Assembly: GCF_036245645.1 (NCBI RefSeq)
Contig: NZ_BTPE01000014.1
Span: 1-64,000, forward strand
Reading direction: 5' to 3'
DNA length: 64,000 bases
Source: Algoriphagus taiwanensis
GTDB lineage: Bacteria > Bacteroidota > Bacteroidia > Cytophagales > Cyclobacteriaceae
Position 1 is the first letter of the stretch, and every line of letters starts with the position of its first letter. The notes under the pieces are model-generated. The model made no database searches, was not told where the DNA came from, and saw nothing but the letters and a program-made list of their open reading frames with translations. A program made the position numbers and the translations under genes. Shown here in pieces: positions 43,185-50,614 of this stretch.

Positions 43185-44063
43185 TTATTTTCTGTAAATC
43201 GGCGTTCGTTTCAATAGGTACTGGAGCGTGATTTTATAGGCATCAGTAGTCGGCCAAAAGCCTGTATGGGACTGAGAATAGATGTTTTCTCCTTTGTCCG
43301 TGTAAATATTCATGGATATAGCCGTGGAATAGTTCTGCTGGGAAGAAGAGTAAGTACTCGCACTTCCCTTGCTCGATCCGTTGATAGCCCCGATAAAATT
43401 ATTTTTGGAATCAGATGAAGTTGAACTTTTTTGACTGTAGGAACTGGAACTACTACTCGTGACGGTAGTCCGGTCTTGGGTGATTGTCCCTTGGATCACA
43501 TATTCCACTCCGAGGATATTGCAGATCTCTCCCATAGTAAAACCTCTCATATTGCCCTCATTTACTCCATTTCGGATCAGCAGAGCATTCGTTTCATTCA
43601 CATCCTGAAGAGTCAAGGCACCAATGTGGCGGTTTAAATAGCTGTATGCCTCCATCTGAACCTGATAGGTTATTTCTTCACTCGCATTTTGCTTATCGAT
43701 CAGGTAGTGAAAAGGTAGTATGGCCACCTTATTGTGATGATCCTGAGGCTGATTGAACTCCGGGCCGGGCTTTGCTCCGGCAGGTGCATTTCCTGATTCA
43801 CTGCTCAAGTTGGGCTTATTGAAAAACTCAATTCTTCCTGAAGCAAAGGTGATCTTGATGATGTCTGATTTTGGGACTTCATAGGTCAATTCTTCTCCTG
43901 CGTAGGAGAATTTGATTGAACTTGGGCTGATTTCCTTTACTGTGCCCTGTAGCTCATCCCCGTTGATCTTGAGGATGGTATCTACCTTTTTGTCTTGTGC
44001 CAAAGCAGTAAAACCGGAAATTACCACAAAGACAAAAACAGGAAGCAATAACTTGATATTCAT
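43185..44063 (-). CDS. Secreted CsgG-like protein with Ser-rich loop
   Basis: 292 residues with a signal peptide (about 1-22, FTALAQ). The N-terminal part (25-85) is a small beta domain (ILKINGDELQGTVKEISPSS) similar in layout to the N-terminus of the DUF481-like protein encoded next door. The central part (about 112-195) has VAILPFHY and the EICNILGVEYVIQGTI pattern, which resembles CsgG/LpoB-type folds that bind other envelope proteins. A loop of about 45 residues (about 200-250) is almost entirely Ser, Thr, Lys and Tyr. It lacks a lipobox, so it is not a canonical CsgG secretion channel. Function unknown. Confidence 0.6.
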   Translation of the reverse strand: MNIKLLLPVFVFVVISGFTALAQDKKVDTILKINGDELQGTVKEISPSSIKFSYAGEELTYEVPKSDIIKITFASGRIEFFNKPNLSSESGNAPAGAKPGPEFNQPQDHHNKVAILPFHYLIDKQNASEEITYQVQMEAYSYLNRHIGALTLQDVNETNALLIRNGVNEGNMRGFTMGEICNILGVEYVIQGTITQDRTTVTSSSSSSYSQKSSTSSDSKNNFIGAINGSSKGSASTYSSSQQNYSTAISMNIYTDKGENIYSQSHTGFWPTTDAYKITLQYLLKRTPIYRK

Positions 44064-44229
44064 GAGGCTGGAAGGCTATTAATTTCCCCAAAAAAACCTG
44101 AATACAACAGTAAGCCCAAGTTTGGTTCTTTTTATTATAAAACAGGAGATAAGTTTTTTTATTACAACCTGTTATTTCAATTGTAATTTCTAAAAGATAA
44201 GAAGCTTGAGTCCTGCACAATAAGTGGGT

Positions 44230-45264
44230 TTACCTCCTGTGAACAGTCCATCCAAACTTCAACTCTAAAATAAAATCCCGGTTTTCGGTTTCCAGTGGAG
44301 GATCGCTGTCCGTATTCAATACATAGTGAATCCCGATATTGAAGTGATTGAGAAAAAGGTATTTTAAATCCAGGCTCAGCGTGTTTCTGATCCTTCCTTT
44401 TTCTGTCAGGCTGGGGAAAAAACTCCAGTCGGCCATCCCGTCAAAGTTTTCCCCAAACTTCCCATAGAGGTGTGTACTCAGATTTCCTTCCACACTTTTG
44501 AAAATCTGGGGATTTTCAAAATACTGCTCCCTGTTTGAAACCAAGCCTCCGCTAAGGGAAAAAACTTTGTCATCCCGATGAACAAGGTATCTTCCCATAC
44601 TGAGCGAAAAATTCCTTCTGAGATCCAAATTCTGTTCTGTAGTGGAAAAGAGCAGATACCTGCCATTAAAAAACCATTCTTTGGGTAAAATATAGGACAA
44701 GTTGTAGGTAAAGCTGGATCTGCCAATCACGGTAGGCCCGATGATGGCTGCATAATTCTGGAAGTCAAAATTGGTATCCCATCTGCGGGTACGATACCGG
44801 GAATACATCCCTGCAGAAAGCGAAAGAGAGTTTTCAGATTTGGCACGAGTGAATCCCAAGTCGATTCCCAATTTAAACCGGTCCTTAAACCTCTTTTTTT
44901 GGTCCTTTCCTAAGGCGTAAATGTCTTTTTGACGGAAAAAATAAACCGAATCGGCCATTCTTATCCCCACCATATCCTGATGGGTGGAATCCAAAATCAG
45001 CTGACCTCTCCAGTTTTTGTTTCGGATATCATTGAGCAAAAATCCTTCAGGACTGGATACTTTAGCCACTTCACTCAATTTGATATCTACCGCAGCGCTT
45101 CGATAGGCAGTTTTGAAGTAGATTTTCTCAGCTGTGATTTTTTCGATCTTACCCAGCAAAAGATCTCCATACTTGGTGTACAAACTGTCCTGAGCTATTG
45201 CTTTGCCAAATACACTTATCCACAGAAATCCAAAGAAGCCTAGCCCGAAGAATAGTTTATTCAT
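44230..45264 (-). CDS. DUF481-like outer-membrane protein
   Basis: 344 residues: signal peptide (about 1-25, GKAIAQ), an N-terminal stretch about GDLLLGKIEKITAEKIYFKT that handles a 'response to residue context' style beta domain, and then a DUF481-like barrel (about 130-344). The barrel has repeated aromatic strands, e.g. SLSLSAGMYSRYRTRRWDTNFD, SSFTYNLSYILPKEWFFNGRY and a final FILELKFGWTVHRR. DUF481 proteins are salt-stress- or envelope-associated barrels of unclear role. It precedes the CsgG-like gene on the same strand with 166 bp between them. Both carry a similar N-terminal domain, which suggests a shared complex (inference). Confidence 0.72.
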   Translation of the reverse strand: MNKLFFGLGFFGFLWISVFGKAIAQDSLYTKYGDLLLGKIEKITAEKIYFKTAYRSAAVDIKLSEVAKVSSPEGFLLNDIRNKNWRGQLILDSTHQDMVGIRMADSVYFFRQKDIYALGKDQKKRFKDRFKLGIDLGFTRAKSENSLSLSAGMYSRYRTRRWDTNFDFQNYAAIIGPTVIGRSSFTYNLSYILPKEWFFNGRYLLFSTTEQNLDLRRNFSLSMGRYLVHRDDKVFSLSGGLVSNREQYFENPQIFKSVEGNLSTHLYGKFGENFDGMADWSFFPSLTEKGRIRNTLSLDLKYLFLNHFNIGIHYVLNTDSDPPLETENRDFILELKFGWTVHRR

Positions 45265-45395
45265 TTCATTTTACCTATTTCCAAAAATAGTCAAAAGAAT
45301 GAATTCACTCCTTTAGGGAATCCTCAAGCCGTACACCAAGTTTTTTGGGCAGAATCTATTCTTCTTTTTATTTTCCCAAAAAAATCATTCGAGAT

Positions 45396-47810
45396 ATGAA
45401 CCCATTTTTGAAAAAACTTTCTCTTTTGGTGTATTTGTGCAGTTTCGCTTGGAGCCTGACTGCCCAGACCACCTACCAAACTCCCCCCGCATCCATCGCA
45501 GACCTATTCAATGCACCCTCCACTCCCTCCGTCTCTTTCAACAAGGATGGATCGATGATGATGGTTTTGGAACGATCCGAGGCCCCTTCCATTGAAGATC
45601 TGGCACAACCCGAACTCCGAATCGGAGGCATTCGGATCAATCCAGCTACCTCAGGCCCCAGCAGATCGGGAAGTTTTTACAATGTGAAAATCAAAAACAC
45701 CAGAAGCGGAGAGGAAAAACAAATCATAGGGTTGCCACAAAATCCCAAAATGAATGGCTTCTCGCTTTCTGCAGATGAAAAATATTTGGCTTTCACGAAT
45801 ACAGAAGCAACAGGTATCAGCCTTTGGGTGGTGGACTTATCCACATTTGAAGCGAAAAAGCTTACGGAGCCTATTCTCAATCAGGTTTTTGGAAACTCCG
45901 TGGCTTGGATGCCGGACAATTCCATCTTGATCAAAGCGGTAAATCCCCAAAGAGGCTCCATGCCCAAAGCTCCAGCAGCACCTGCCGGTCCGGTCATTCA
46001 GGAAACTTCCGGAAATGCCGCACCCAGCCGTACGTACCAAGACTTGCTGAGCAACCCCTACGATGAGGCGCTTTTTGCCTACTTCATGGACTCCCAATTG
46101 ATGAAAGTTGGATTGGATGGAAGCAAAACTCCTGTCGGAAAACCAGCCATGATCAAATCCATGGATCTGAGCCCTGATGGAAGTTATTTGTTGATCGAAT
46201 CCATCCAAAAGCCGTTTTCCTATCTCGTCCCCGCCAGCAGATTCCCTTATTCAGTAGAAATCTGGAAATCCAGCGGAGAGATGGTCAAGACTTTGGCCCA
46301 AATTCCTTTGGATGAAGTGCGGCCGACGGGTTTCGATGCTACGGTCACCGGGCCTAGAAGTGTAAACTGGAGAGCAGATCAGGGAGCCACTTTGTATTGG
46401 GTAGAAGCACAGGACGGGGGAAATCCTCGTACAGAAGTAGCTGAGCGGGACATCGTTTATACTTTGGCTGCTCCTTTTTCTGGAGAAAAACAAAAGCTGG
46501 CCGCTACTTCACTCCGATATGGAGGAATTGCCTGGTCTGATGATTCCTTTGCGATTTTGAATGAAAGATGGTTTGCCAGCCGCACAGAAAAGCGCTCAGT
46601 CATCAATCCATCCAATCCTGCCCAAGCTCCAAGGGTCATCATCGAACGATCTTCAGACGATTTGTACAATGATCCCGGAGATCCGATTTACACCGAAAAT
46701 CAGTTTGGAAGAAGTGTATTGATGCGAAAAGGAGACTTGCTTTACATGCGATCCGAAGGCGGAAGTCCGGAAGGAAGCATGCCCTTCCTCTCCACCTTCA
46801 ATACCGCTACCAAAGAGCAAAAAATCCTCTGGAGATCTCAGGCCCCTTACTACGAGCGGGTAGTCAAAGTCATGAATGCCGATGCTACTGAATTTGTGAC
46901 GTTGAAAGAAAGCACTGACATCCAACCCAATTATTGGCTGGTCAATACCCGCAAGCGAATTGCTCCGATGCAGGTGACCAACTTTGCTCATCCCTACGAG
47001 TCCATCAAAGGGATCAATAAGCAACTGGTCACGTACAAAAGAAAAGACGGACTGAATCTCTCTGCCGTAGTCTATACTCCAGAGGGATATGATCCTGCCA
47101 AAGACGGAAGACTGCCTGTCCTGATGTGGGCCTATCCACGTGAGTACAAGTCAGCAGCTGATGCCGCTCAGGTAAGAGGTTCCAAGTACACGTTCACCCG
47201 TCTTAGCTGGGGTTCTCCGATCTATTGGGTGACTCGAGGCTATGCCATCATGGACCAAACCGAAATGCCGATCGTAGGCGAAGGAGATCAGGAGCCGAAT
47301 GATTTCTTTATCGAGCAGCTGGTAGCCAATGCAGAGGCTGCGATCGATCATATTGTAGAAATGGGCATCGGAGACCGAAACAAAATCGCTGTGGGAGGCC
47401 ACTCTTATGGGGCTTTTATGACGGCCAATTTGCTTTCGCACTCCAACCTCTTTGCCGCAGGAATCGCAAGAAGCGGTGCTTACAACCGGACCTTGACTCC
47501 ATTTGGATTCCAGTACGAGCAGCGTACCTATTGGGAAGCACCTGAAGTGTACTTCAATATGTCGCCGTTCTCTTTTGCCCATCAGGTTAAAACTCCGATT
47601 CTCCTGATCCACGGAGAAGCCGACAATAACTCGGGTACGTTCCCAATCCAGTCCGAGCGCTACTACAATGCCCTGAAAGGTCACGGTGCCACCACCCGAT
47701 TGGTATTTCTCCCACATGAAAGTCACGGGTATGCGGCCAAAGAATCCGTACTCCACACCCTTTGGGAGATGGATACCTGGCTGGAAAAGTATGTGAAGAA
47801 TAGGGAGTAA
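45396..47810 (+). CDS. S9 family peptidase, glutamyl endopeptidase-like
   Basis: 804 residues from the ATG at 45396 (MNPFLKKLSLLVYLCSFAW, a signal peptide ending in TAQ). An upstream in-frame ATG at 45345 would bury the signal sequence. An N-terminal propeller (about 40-520) precedes an alpha/beta-hydrolase domain. The nucleophile is Ser670 in GGHSYGAF, with a likely Asp743 in HGEADNNSG and His777 in HESHGY. The run IARSGAYNRTLTPFGFQ followed by a Glu-Arg-Thr-Trp-rich stretch resembles the plant chloroplast glutamyl endopeptidase branch of S9, so cleavage after Glu is plausible (from memory of the family). It is probably periplasmic and used in peptide degradation. Monocistronic. Confidence 0.88.
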   Translation: MNPFLKKLSLLVYLCSFAWSLTAQTTYQTPPASIADLFNAPSTPSVSFNKDGSMMMVLERSEAPSIEDLAQPELRIGGIRINPATSGPSRSGSFYNVKIKNTRSGEEKQIIGLPQNPKMNGFSLSADEKYLAFTNTEATGISLWVVDLSTFEAKKLTEPILNQVFGNSVAWMPDNSILIKAVNPQRGSMPKAPAAPAGPVIQETSGNAAPSRTYQDLLSNPYDEALFAYFMDSQLMKVGLDGSKTPVGKPAMIKSMDLSPDGSYLLIESIQKPFSYLVPASRFPYSVEIWKSSGEMVKTLAQIPLDEVRPTGFDATVTGPRSVNWRADQGATLYWVEAQDGGNPRTEVAERDIVYTLAAPFSGEKQKLAATSLRYGGIAWSDDSFAILNERWFASRTEKRSVINPSNPAQAPRVIIERSSDDLYNDPGDPIYTENQFGRSVLMRKGDLLYMRSEGGSPEGSMPFLSTFNTATKEQKILWRSQAPYYERVVKVMNADATEFVTLKESTDIQPNYWLVNTRKRIAPMQVTNFAHPYESIKGINKQLVTYKRKDGLNLSAVVYTPEGYDPAKDGRLPVLMWAYPREYKSAADAAQVRGSKYTFTRLSWGSPIYWVTRGYAIMDQTEMPIVGEGDQEPNDFFIEQLVANAEAAIDHIVEMGIGDRNKIAVGGHSYGAFMTANLLSHSNLFAAGIARSGAYNRTLTPFGFQYEQRTYWEAPEVYFNMSPFSFAHQVKTPILLIHGEADNNSGTFPIQSERYYNALKGHGATTRLVFLPHESHGYAAKESVLHTLWEMDTWLEKYVKNRE

Positions 47811-47840
47811 TGCAGGTTTTAAAGACCTAATAAATAATCA

Positions 47841-47875
47841 GCCCTGCCAGATTTTCAAAAACTGGCAGGGCCTTT
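47841..47875. terminator. Hairpin between convergent peptidase and ATPase genes
   Basis: A 10 bp stem GCCCTGCCAG / CTGGCAGGGC with an 11-base AT-rich loop is followed by CTTTTC. The T run is short, so it is a moderate terminator. It could serve both converging genes. Confidence 0.7.
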
Positions 47876-49069
47876 TCAATACAAAAAACCAAAAAGCCAA
47901 AGTGGAATTGTGTTCTTAACTCCGATTTCAATATCATCTTTGACCAAAAAGGAATCCGGGAGATCCTTGATCTGATAGCTCGTTTTGTTTTTTCCTCCGA
48001 CCTCAAACCTCCATTTTTCATTGATCAAAAAATCTCCCTTCTCGGCAAGATGAACAGTAGAAACAGCCTTGAGCTGATTGGCAAAAAAGCTTTCCCGAAT
48101 AGTTCCAATACTGACATTTTCCTCTCCCAGAGCATAAAGCAAATTAGGGTTTCCTAGGTATAATTTCTCAGGCTTGGTGAGAGCCCCAACTCCAGAATTC
48201 GGTTTATGGAGGATTTGCAGGATTCTGGCACGATGGAGCAACTCAAACGCTCGAAGCAAGCTGGGCCGTGAGATGCCCGCTTTTTGACTGAGTTCAGACA
48301 CATTTGGGGTAAAAGGAACTGAGGTGGCGATCAGCCGAATCAACTTCTTTAGCTTAAATACGGTTTCATAGTCCATGTTTTCCACTGCCATAAGATCTAC
48401 TTCCAGAATCAACTGAACGATTTTTCGGAGCTTTTCGGAATAGATTTCAGTTCCTTCTTTAAAAAATGGATAGGCTCCCCATTTCACATATTTCTGAAAA
48501 AGCGCTATCGGCTGGATAGAGGAGATTATTTGGGAAGCAAGTCTGACATGTTCCTGAAGAACCTGTTCAAATGAAATCACGGGAAAGGTAACTCCTGTCT
48601 CCAATTCGATAAATTCCCGAAAGGAAAGTTCAGGTAAAAGATAGCTGACGGCCCTTCGACTGAGGTCAGACTCTCCCTTGTAAATCTCCAAAATCGAAGA
48701 GGAAGTAAATACCACCTTGAGTTCGGGAAAATCATCATAAATCAATTTGAGTTCTCTGGACCAATTCGGGTATTTGTGAATTTCATCCAAAAGCAAAACC
48801 CTTCCTCCACTCAGATAAAACTGGTCTACCAGTTCTACCATTGAATGCTCCATAAAATAGAGATCATCCAAAGAGATATAGAGGTTCGTTCCATCTGGCT
48901 TAAGGTACTTTTTGGCATATTGAAGCAACAGGGTGGTCTTTCCGGCTCCTCGGGCACCCGTGACGGCAATCAGCCTCTGCTTCCAATCGATCTTATTTAA
49001 TAGAAAGCGACTGAAATCCAGTGAAATTCGCTGAATTTTTGCTTGGGAATTGGTCAATAGCTTTTCCAT
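47876..49069 (-). CDS. AAA_14 ATPase with DUF4143 domain
   Basis: A 397-residue protein of the AAA_14/DUF4143 ATPase family (STAND-like P-loop group). Walker A is GARGAGKTT at 38-46, Walker B is VLLLDE at 91-96, and a sensor-like FTSSSILEI segment is followed by the characteristic RRAVSYLLPELSFREF. The C-terminal half holds a winged-helix segment (TPNVSELSQKAGISRPSLLRAFELL) and the DUF4143 nuclease-like fold with NPNLLYAL and FEVGGKNK. Such genes are widespread, often laterally exchanged, and mostly uncharacterised. The start codon sits 1 bp from the first of three identical-type palindromes, so repression or autoregulation at the promoter is likely. Monocistronic. Confidence 0.87.
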   Translation of the reverse strand: MEKLLTNSQAKIQRISLDFSRFLLNKIDWKQRLIAVTGARGAGKTTLLLQYAKKYLKPDGTNLYISLDDLYFMEHSMVELVDQFYLSGGRVLLLDEIHKYPNWSRELKLIYDDFPELKVVFTSSSILEIYKGESDLSRRAVSYLLPELSFREFIELETGVTFPVISFEQVLQEHVRLASQIISSIQPIALFQKYVKWGAYPFFKEGTEIYSEKLRKIVQLILEVDLMAVENMDYETVFKLKKLIRLIATSVPFTPNVSELSQKAGISRPSLLRAFELLHRARILQILHKPNSGVGALTKPEKLYLGNPNLLYALGEENVSIGTIRESFFANQLKAVSTVHLAEKGDFLINEKWRFEVGGKNKTSYQIKDLPDSFLVKDDIEIGVKNTIPLWLFGFLY

Positions 49070-49070
49070 A

Positions 49071-49157
49071 TTGTAAAATAGATTTTACACAAAAATACAT
49101 TTTTTGTAAATCACATTTTACAAATTTTGAAACAATTTGTAAATTCAATTTTACAAA
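49071..49157. promoter_or_regulatory. Three evenly spaced palindromes before the AAA_14 gene
   Basis: The motif TTGTAAA-N6-TTTACA(A) occurs three times: 49071-49089 (centre 49080.5), 49103-49124 (centre 49113.5) and 49136-49157 (centre 49146.5). The centres are exactly 33 bp apart, about three DNA turns, so all lie on one face of the helix. The first touches the ATPase start codon region. This looks like a cooperative operator array. Confidence 0.75.
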
Positions 49158-49221
49158 ATTGATCTGAAAATATGTTGGTGGTTAAGCCCTTTGAAATAAA
49201 TTAGGGTTTTTGTGAAGGAAT

Positions 49222-49370
49222 TTAGCCCAAATCCGCTCCCCACATCAGGATCAAAAATACATTCCCCAACACAATCCGATACCAGCCGAAAGCGGTAAAA
49301 ACATAATTGGAAGTGTATTTCAAAAACAGTTTCTCTGTGAGCTTTTCTAAAAAACAGCTAGAGGTAAAAC
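49222..49370 (-). pseudogene. 3' remnant of a second uppP
   Basis: On the minus strand this reads KLFLKYTSNYVFTAFGWYR, then a hydrophobic VLGNVFLILMWGADLG and TAA. It closely matches the last 35-40 residues of the intact UppP encoded to the right (KLFLKYVSSHGFTAFGWYR ... MWGSDLG). No upstream coding sequence remains. The substitutions show it is an older, diverged copy. Part of a further copy ends at 49456. Confidence 0.8.
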
Positions 49371-49386
49371 AGCCTATTTCTATTTC

Positions 49387-49446
49387 TCACAGATGCCTCA
49401 GATGAACACAGATAATGTCATCTGTGAAAATCCGTGTAATCTGTGA
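49387..49446. repeat. 60 bp CTGTG-type palindromic intergenic element (copy 1)
   Basis: It is bounded by TCACAGAT and ATCTGTGA, with an inner ACAGAT...ATCTGT pair and repeated CACAGAT/ATCTGTG words. Similar CTGTG-rich sequences recur in many bacterial genomes, to my recollection. It may form a cruciform or an RNA hairpin. Confidence 0.7.
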
Positions 49447-49620
49447 GCAAAAAACTCATCCCAAATCCGACCCCCACATAAAGATCAAAAACAGGATCCC
49501 CAGCACTATTCGATACCAGCCGAAAGCGGTAAAAACATAATTGGAAGTGTATTTCAAAAACAGTTTCTCTGTGAGCTTTTCTAAAAAACAGCTAGAGGTA
49601 AAACAGCCTATTTCTATTTC

Positions 49621-49680
49621 TCACAGATGCCTCAGATGAACACAGATAATGTCATCTGTGAAAATCCGTGTAATCTGTGA
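49621..49680. repeat. 60 bp CTGTG-type palindromic intergenic element (copy 2)
   Basis: Identical to the copy 234 bp to the left, because it lies inside the tandem duplication. It ends 9 bp before the stop codon of uppP, so it falls in the 3' untranslated part of the uppP mRNA. Confidence 0.7.
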
Positions 49681-49689
49681 GCAAAAAAC

Positions 49690-50472
49690 TCATCCCAAAT
49701 CCGACCCCCACATAAAGATCAAAAACAGGATCCCCAGCACTATTCGATACCAACCAAAAGCCGTAAATCCATGGCTGGAGACATATTTCAAAAACAGTTT
49801 TACCGCAAACCAAGCCGAAATAAAAGCTACTCCAAAACCAATAGCCAACATGCTCAATTGCTCAGAAGTGAAGGCCAAATCGGATTTGATCAGATCATAC
49901 CCTCCAGCAGCCATCATCGTGGGCACAGCCAAAAGGAAGGAGAACTCGGTCGCCTGCTTTTTGTCCAGTCCATTGAACACCCCGCCGATGATTGTCGCTG
50001 CTGCGCGGGAGGTTCCCGGCACCATGGAAAGGCACTGGCAAAGGCCGATGAAGAAGGCATTTTTGTAGGAAATGTCTTCTACTTCCTTGAGCGTAGTCTC
50101 TTGATTGACCACCTTTTTGTCAATGAAGATCAAAATGATGCCCCCAAGAATCAAGGAAACGGAAACCACTATGGGATTAAAAAGGTAGCCTTTGATAAAA
50201 TCATAGGCCAAAAGACCAATGACTGCTGTGGGCAAGAATGCTGCAAAAAGCTTGAAATAGATATTCAGTCCTCGGAAAAACCGCTTGATATACATCAGCG
50301 CAATAGCCAAAATTGCTCCCAGTTGAATAAAAACCTCGAAGGTTTTGACAAACTCATCTTCATGGATTCCCATAGCGGCCGAAGCCAAAATCATATGTCC
50401 GGTAGAAGATATCGGCAAAAACTCGGTGAGGCCTTCGATGATGGCAATGATGATACTTTGAAAAAGAGACAT
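49690..50472 (-). CDS. uppP: Undecaprenyl-diphosphate phosphatase UppP (BacA)
   Basis: 260 residues, normal length for UppP, an integral membrane enzyme that recycles undecaprenyl pyrophosphate to the monophosphate carrier for peptidoglycan and O-antigen synthesis. The N-terminal motif EGLTEFLPISSTGHMIL (about 13-29) supplies catalytic Glu and Ser residues. The second motif PGTSRAAATIIGG (about 150-162) carries the essential Arg. Several hydrophobic helices follow, ending in MWGSDLG. Loss can affect bacitracin tolerance. Its last 70 or so bases are part of the repeated sequence that extends downstream, but the coding frame itself looks intact. Confidence 0.95.
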   Translation of the reverse strand: MSLFQSIIIAIIEGLTEFLPISSTGHMILASAAMGIHEDEFVKTFEVFIQLGAILAIALMYIKRFFRGLNIYFKLFAAFLPTAVIGLLAYDFIKGYLFNPIVVSVSLILGGIILIFIDKKVVNQETTLKEVEDISYKNAFFIGLCQCLSMVPGTSRAAATIIGGVFNGLDKKQATEFSFLLAVPTMMAAGGYDLIKSDLAFTSEQLSMLAIGFGVAFISAWFAVKLFLKYVSSHGFTAFGWYRIVLGILFLIFMWGSDLG

Positions 50473-50614
50473 GTATTGGAGATTATTTGATCCGGCAAAA
50501 CTAACAATCTCACCCGGAATCCGGGAAATGAAAGAATAGAAATCAATTTTTAATACTTGTTCTGTTGCCTTTTGATGAAAAAAATTCGTTCTTTTTAAAC
50601 TAAACTAGCCACAC

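Larger units (their letters stand above)
49070..49689. other. 620 bp gene-free region: operator array plus repeated uppP 3' remnants
   Basis: No credible gene is present. From right to left it holds a second and third copy of the 3' end of uppP (see the pseudogene and repeat entries), two CTGTG-type palindromic elements, a plain AT-rich stretch (49158-49221), and the triple palindrome in front of the AAA_14 gene. Confidence 0.85.
49277..49744. repeat. Perfect 234 bp tandem duplication downstream of and into uppP
   Basis: 49277-49510 and 49511-49744 are identical on base-by-base reading, and the next bases (CGATACCA from 49745) start a third copy before diverging. Each unit contains the diverged uppP remnant, a 60 bp CTGTG element and the true uppP 3' end. 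The second unit runs into the 3' end of the functional uppP gene. Confidence 0.93.

Noticed and set aside
47151..47756. 201-codon minus-strand frame in the S9 peptidase
   Set aside because: It is antisense to the catalytic domain, whose GHSYG, Asp and His motifs are intact.
49071..49157. CRISPR-like array (three 33 bp spaced palindromes)
   Set aside because: There are only three units with 6 bp variable centres, no 30 bp spacers and no cas genes. An operator array fits better.
49771..50490. 239-codon plus-strand frame over uppP
   Set aside because: It is antisense to UppP, which has both catalytic motifs. The frame is low-complexity Asp/His/Gln-rich sequence.
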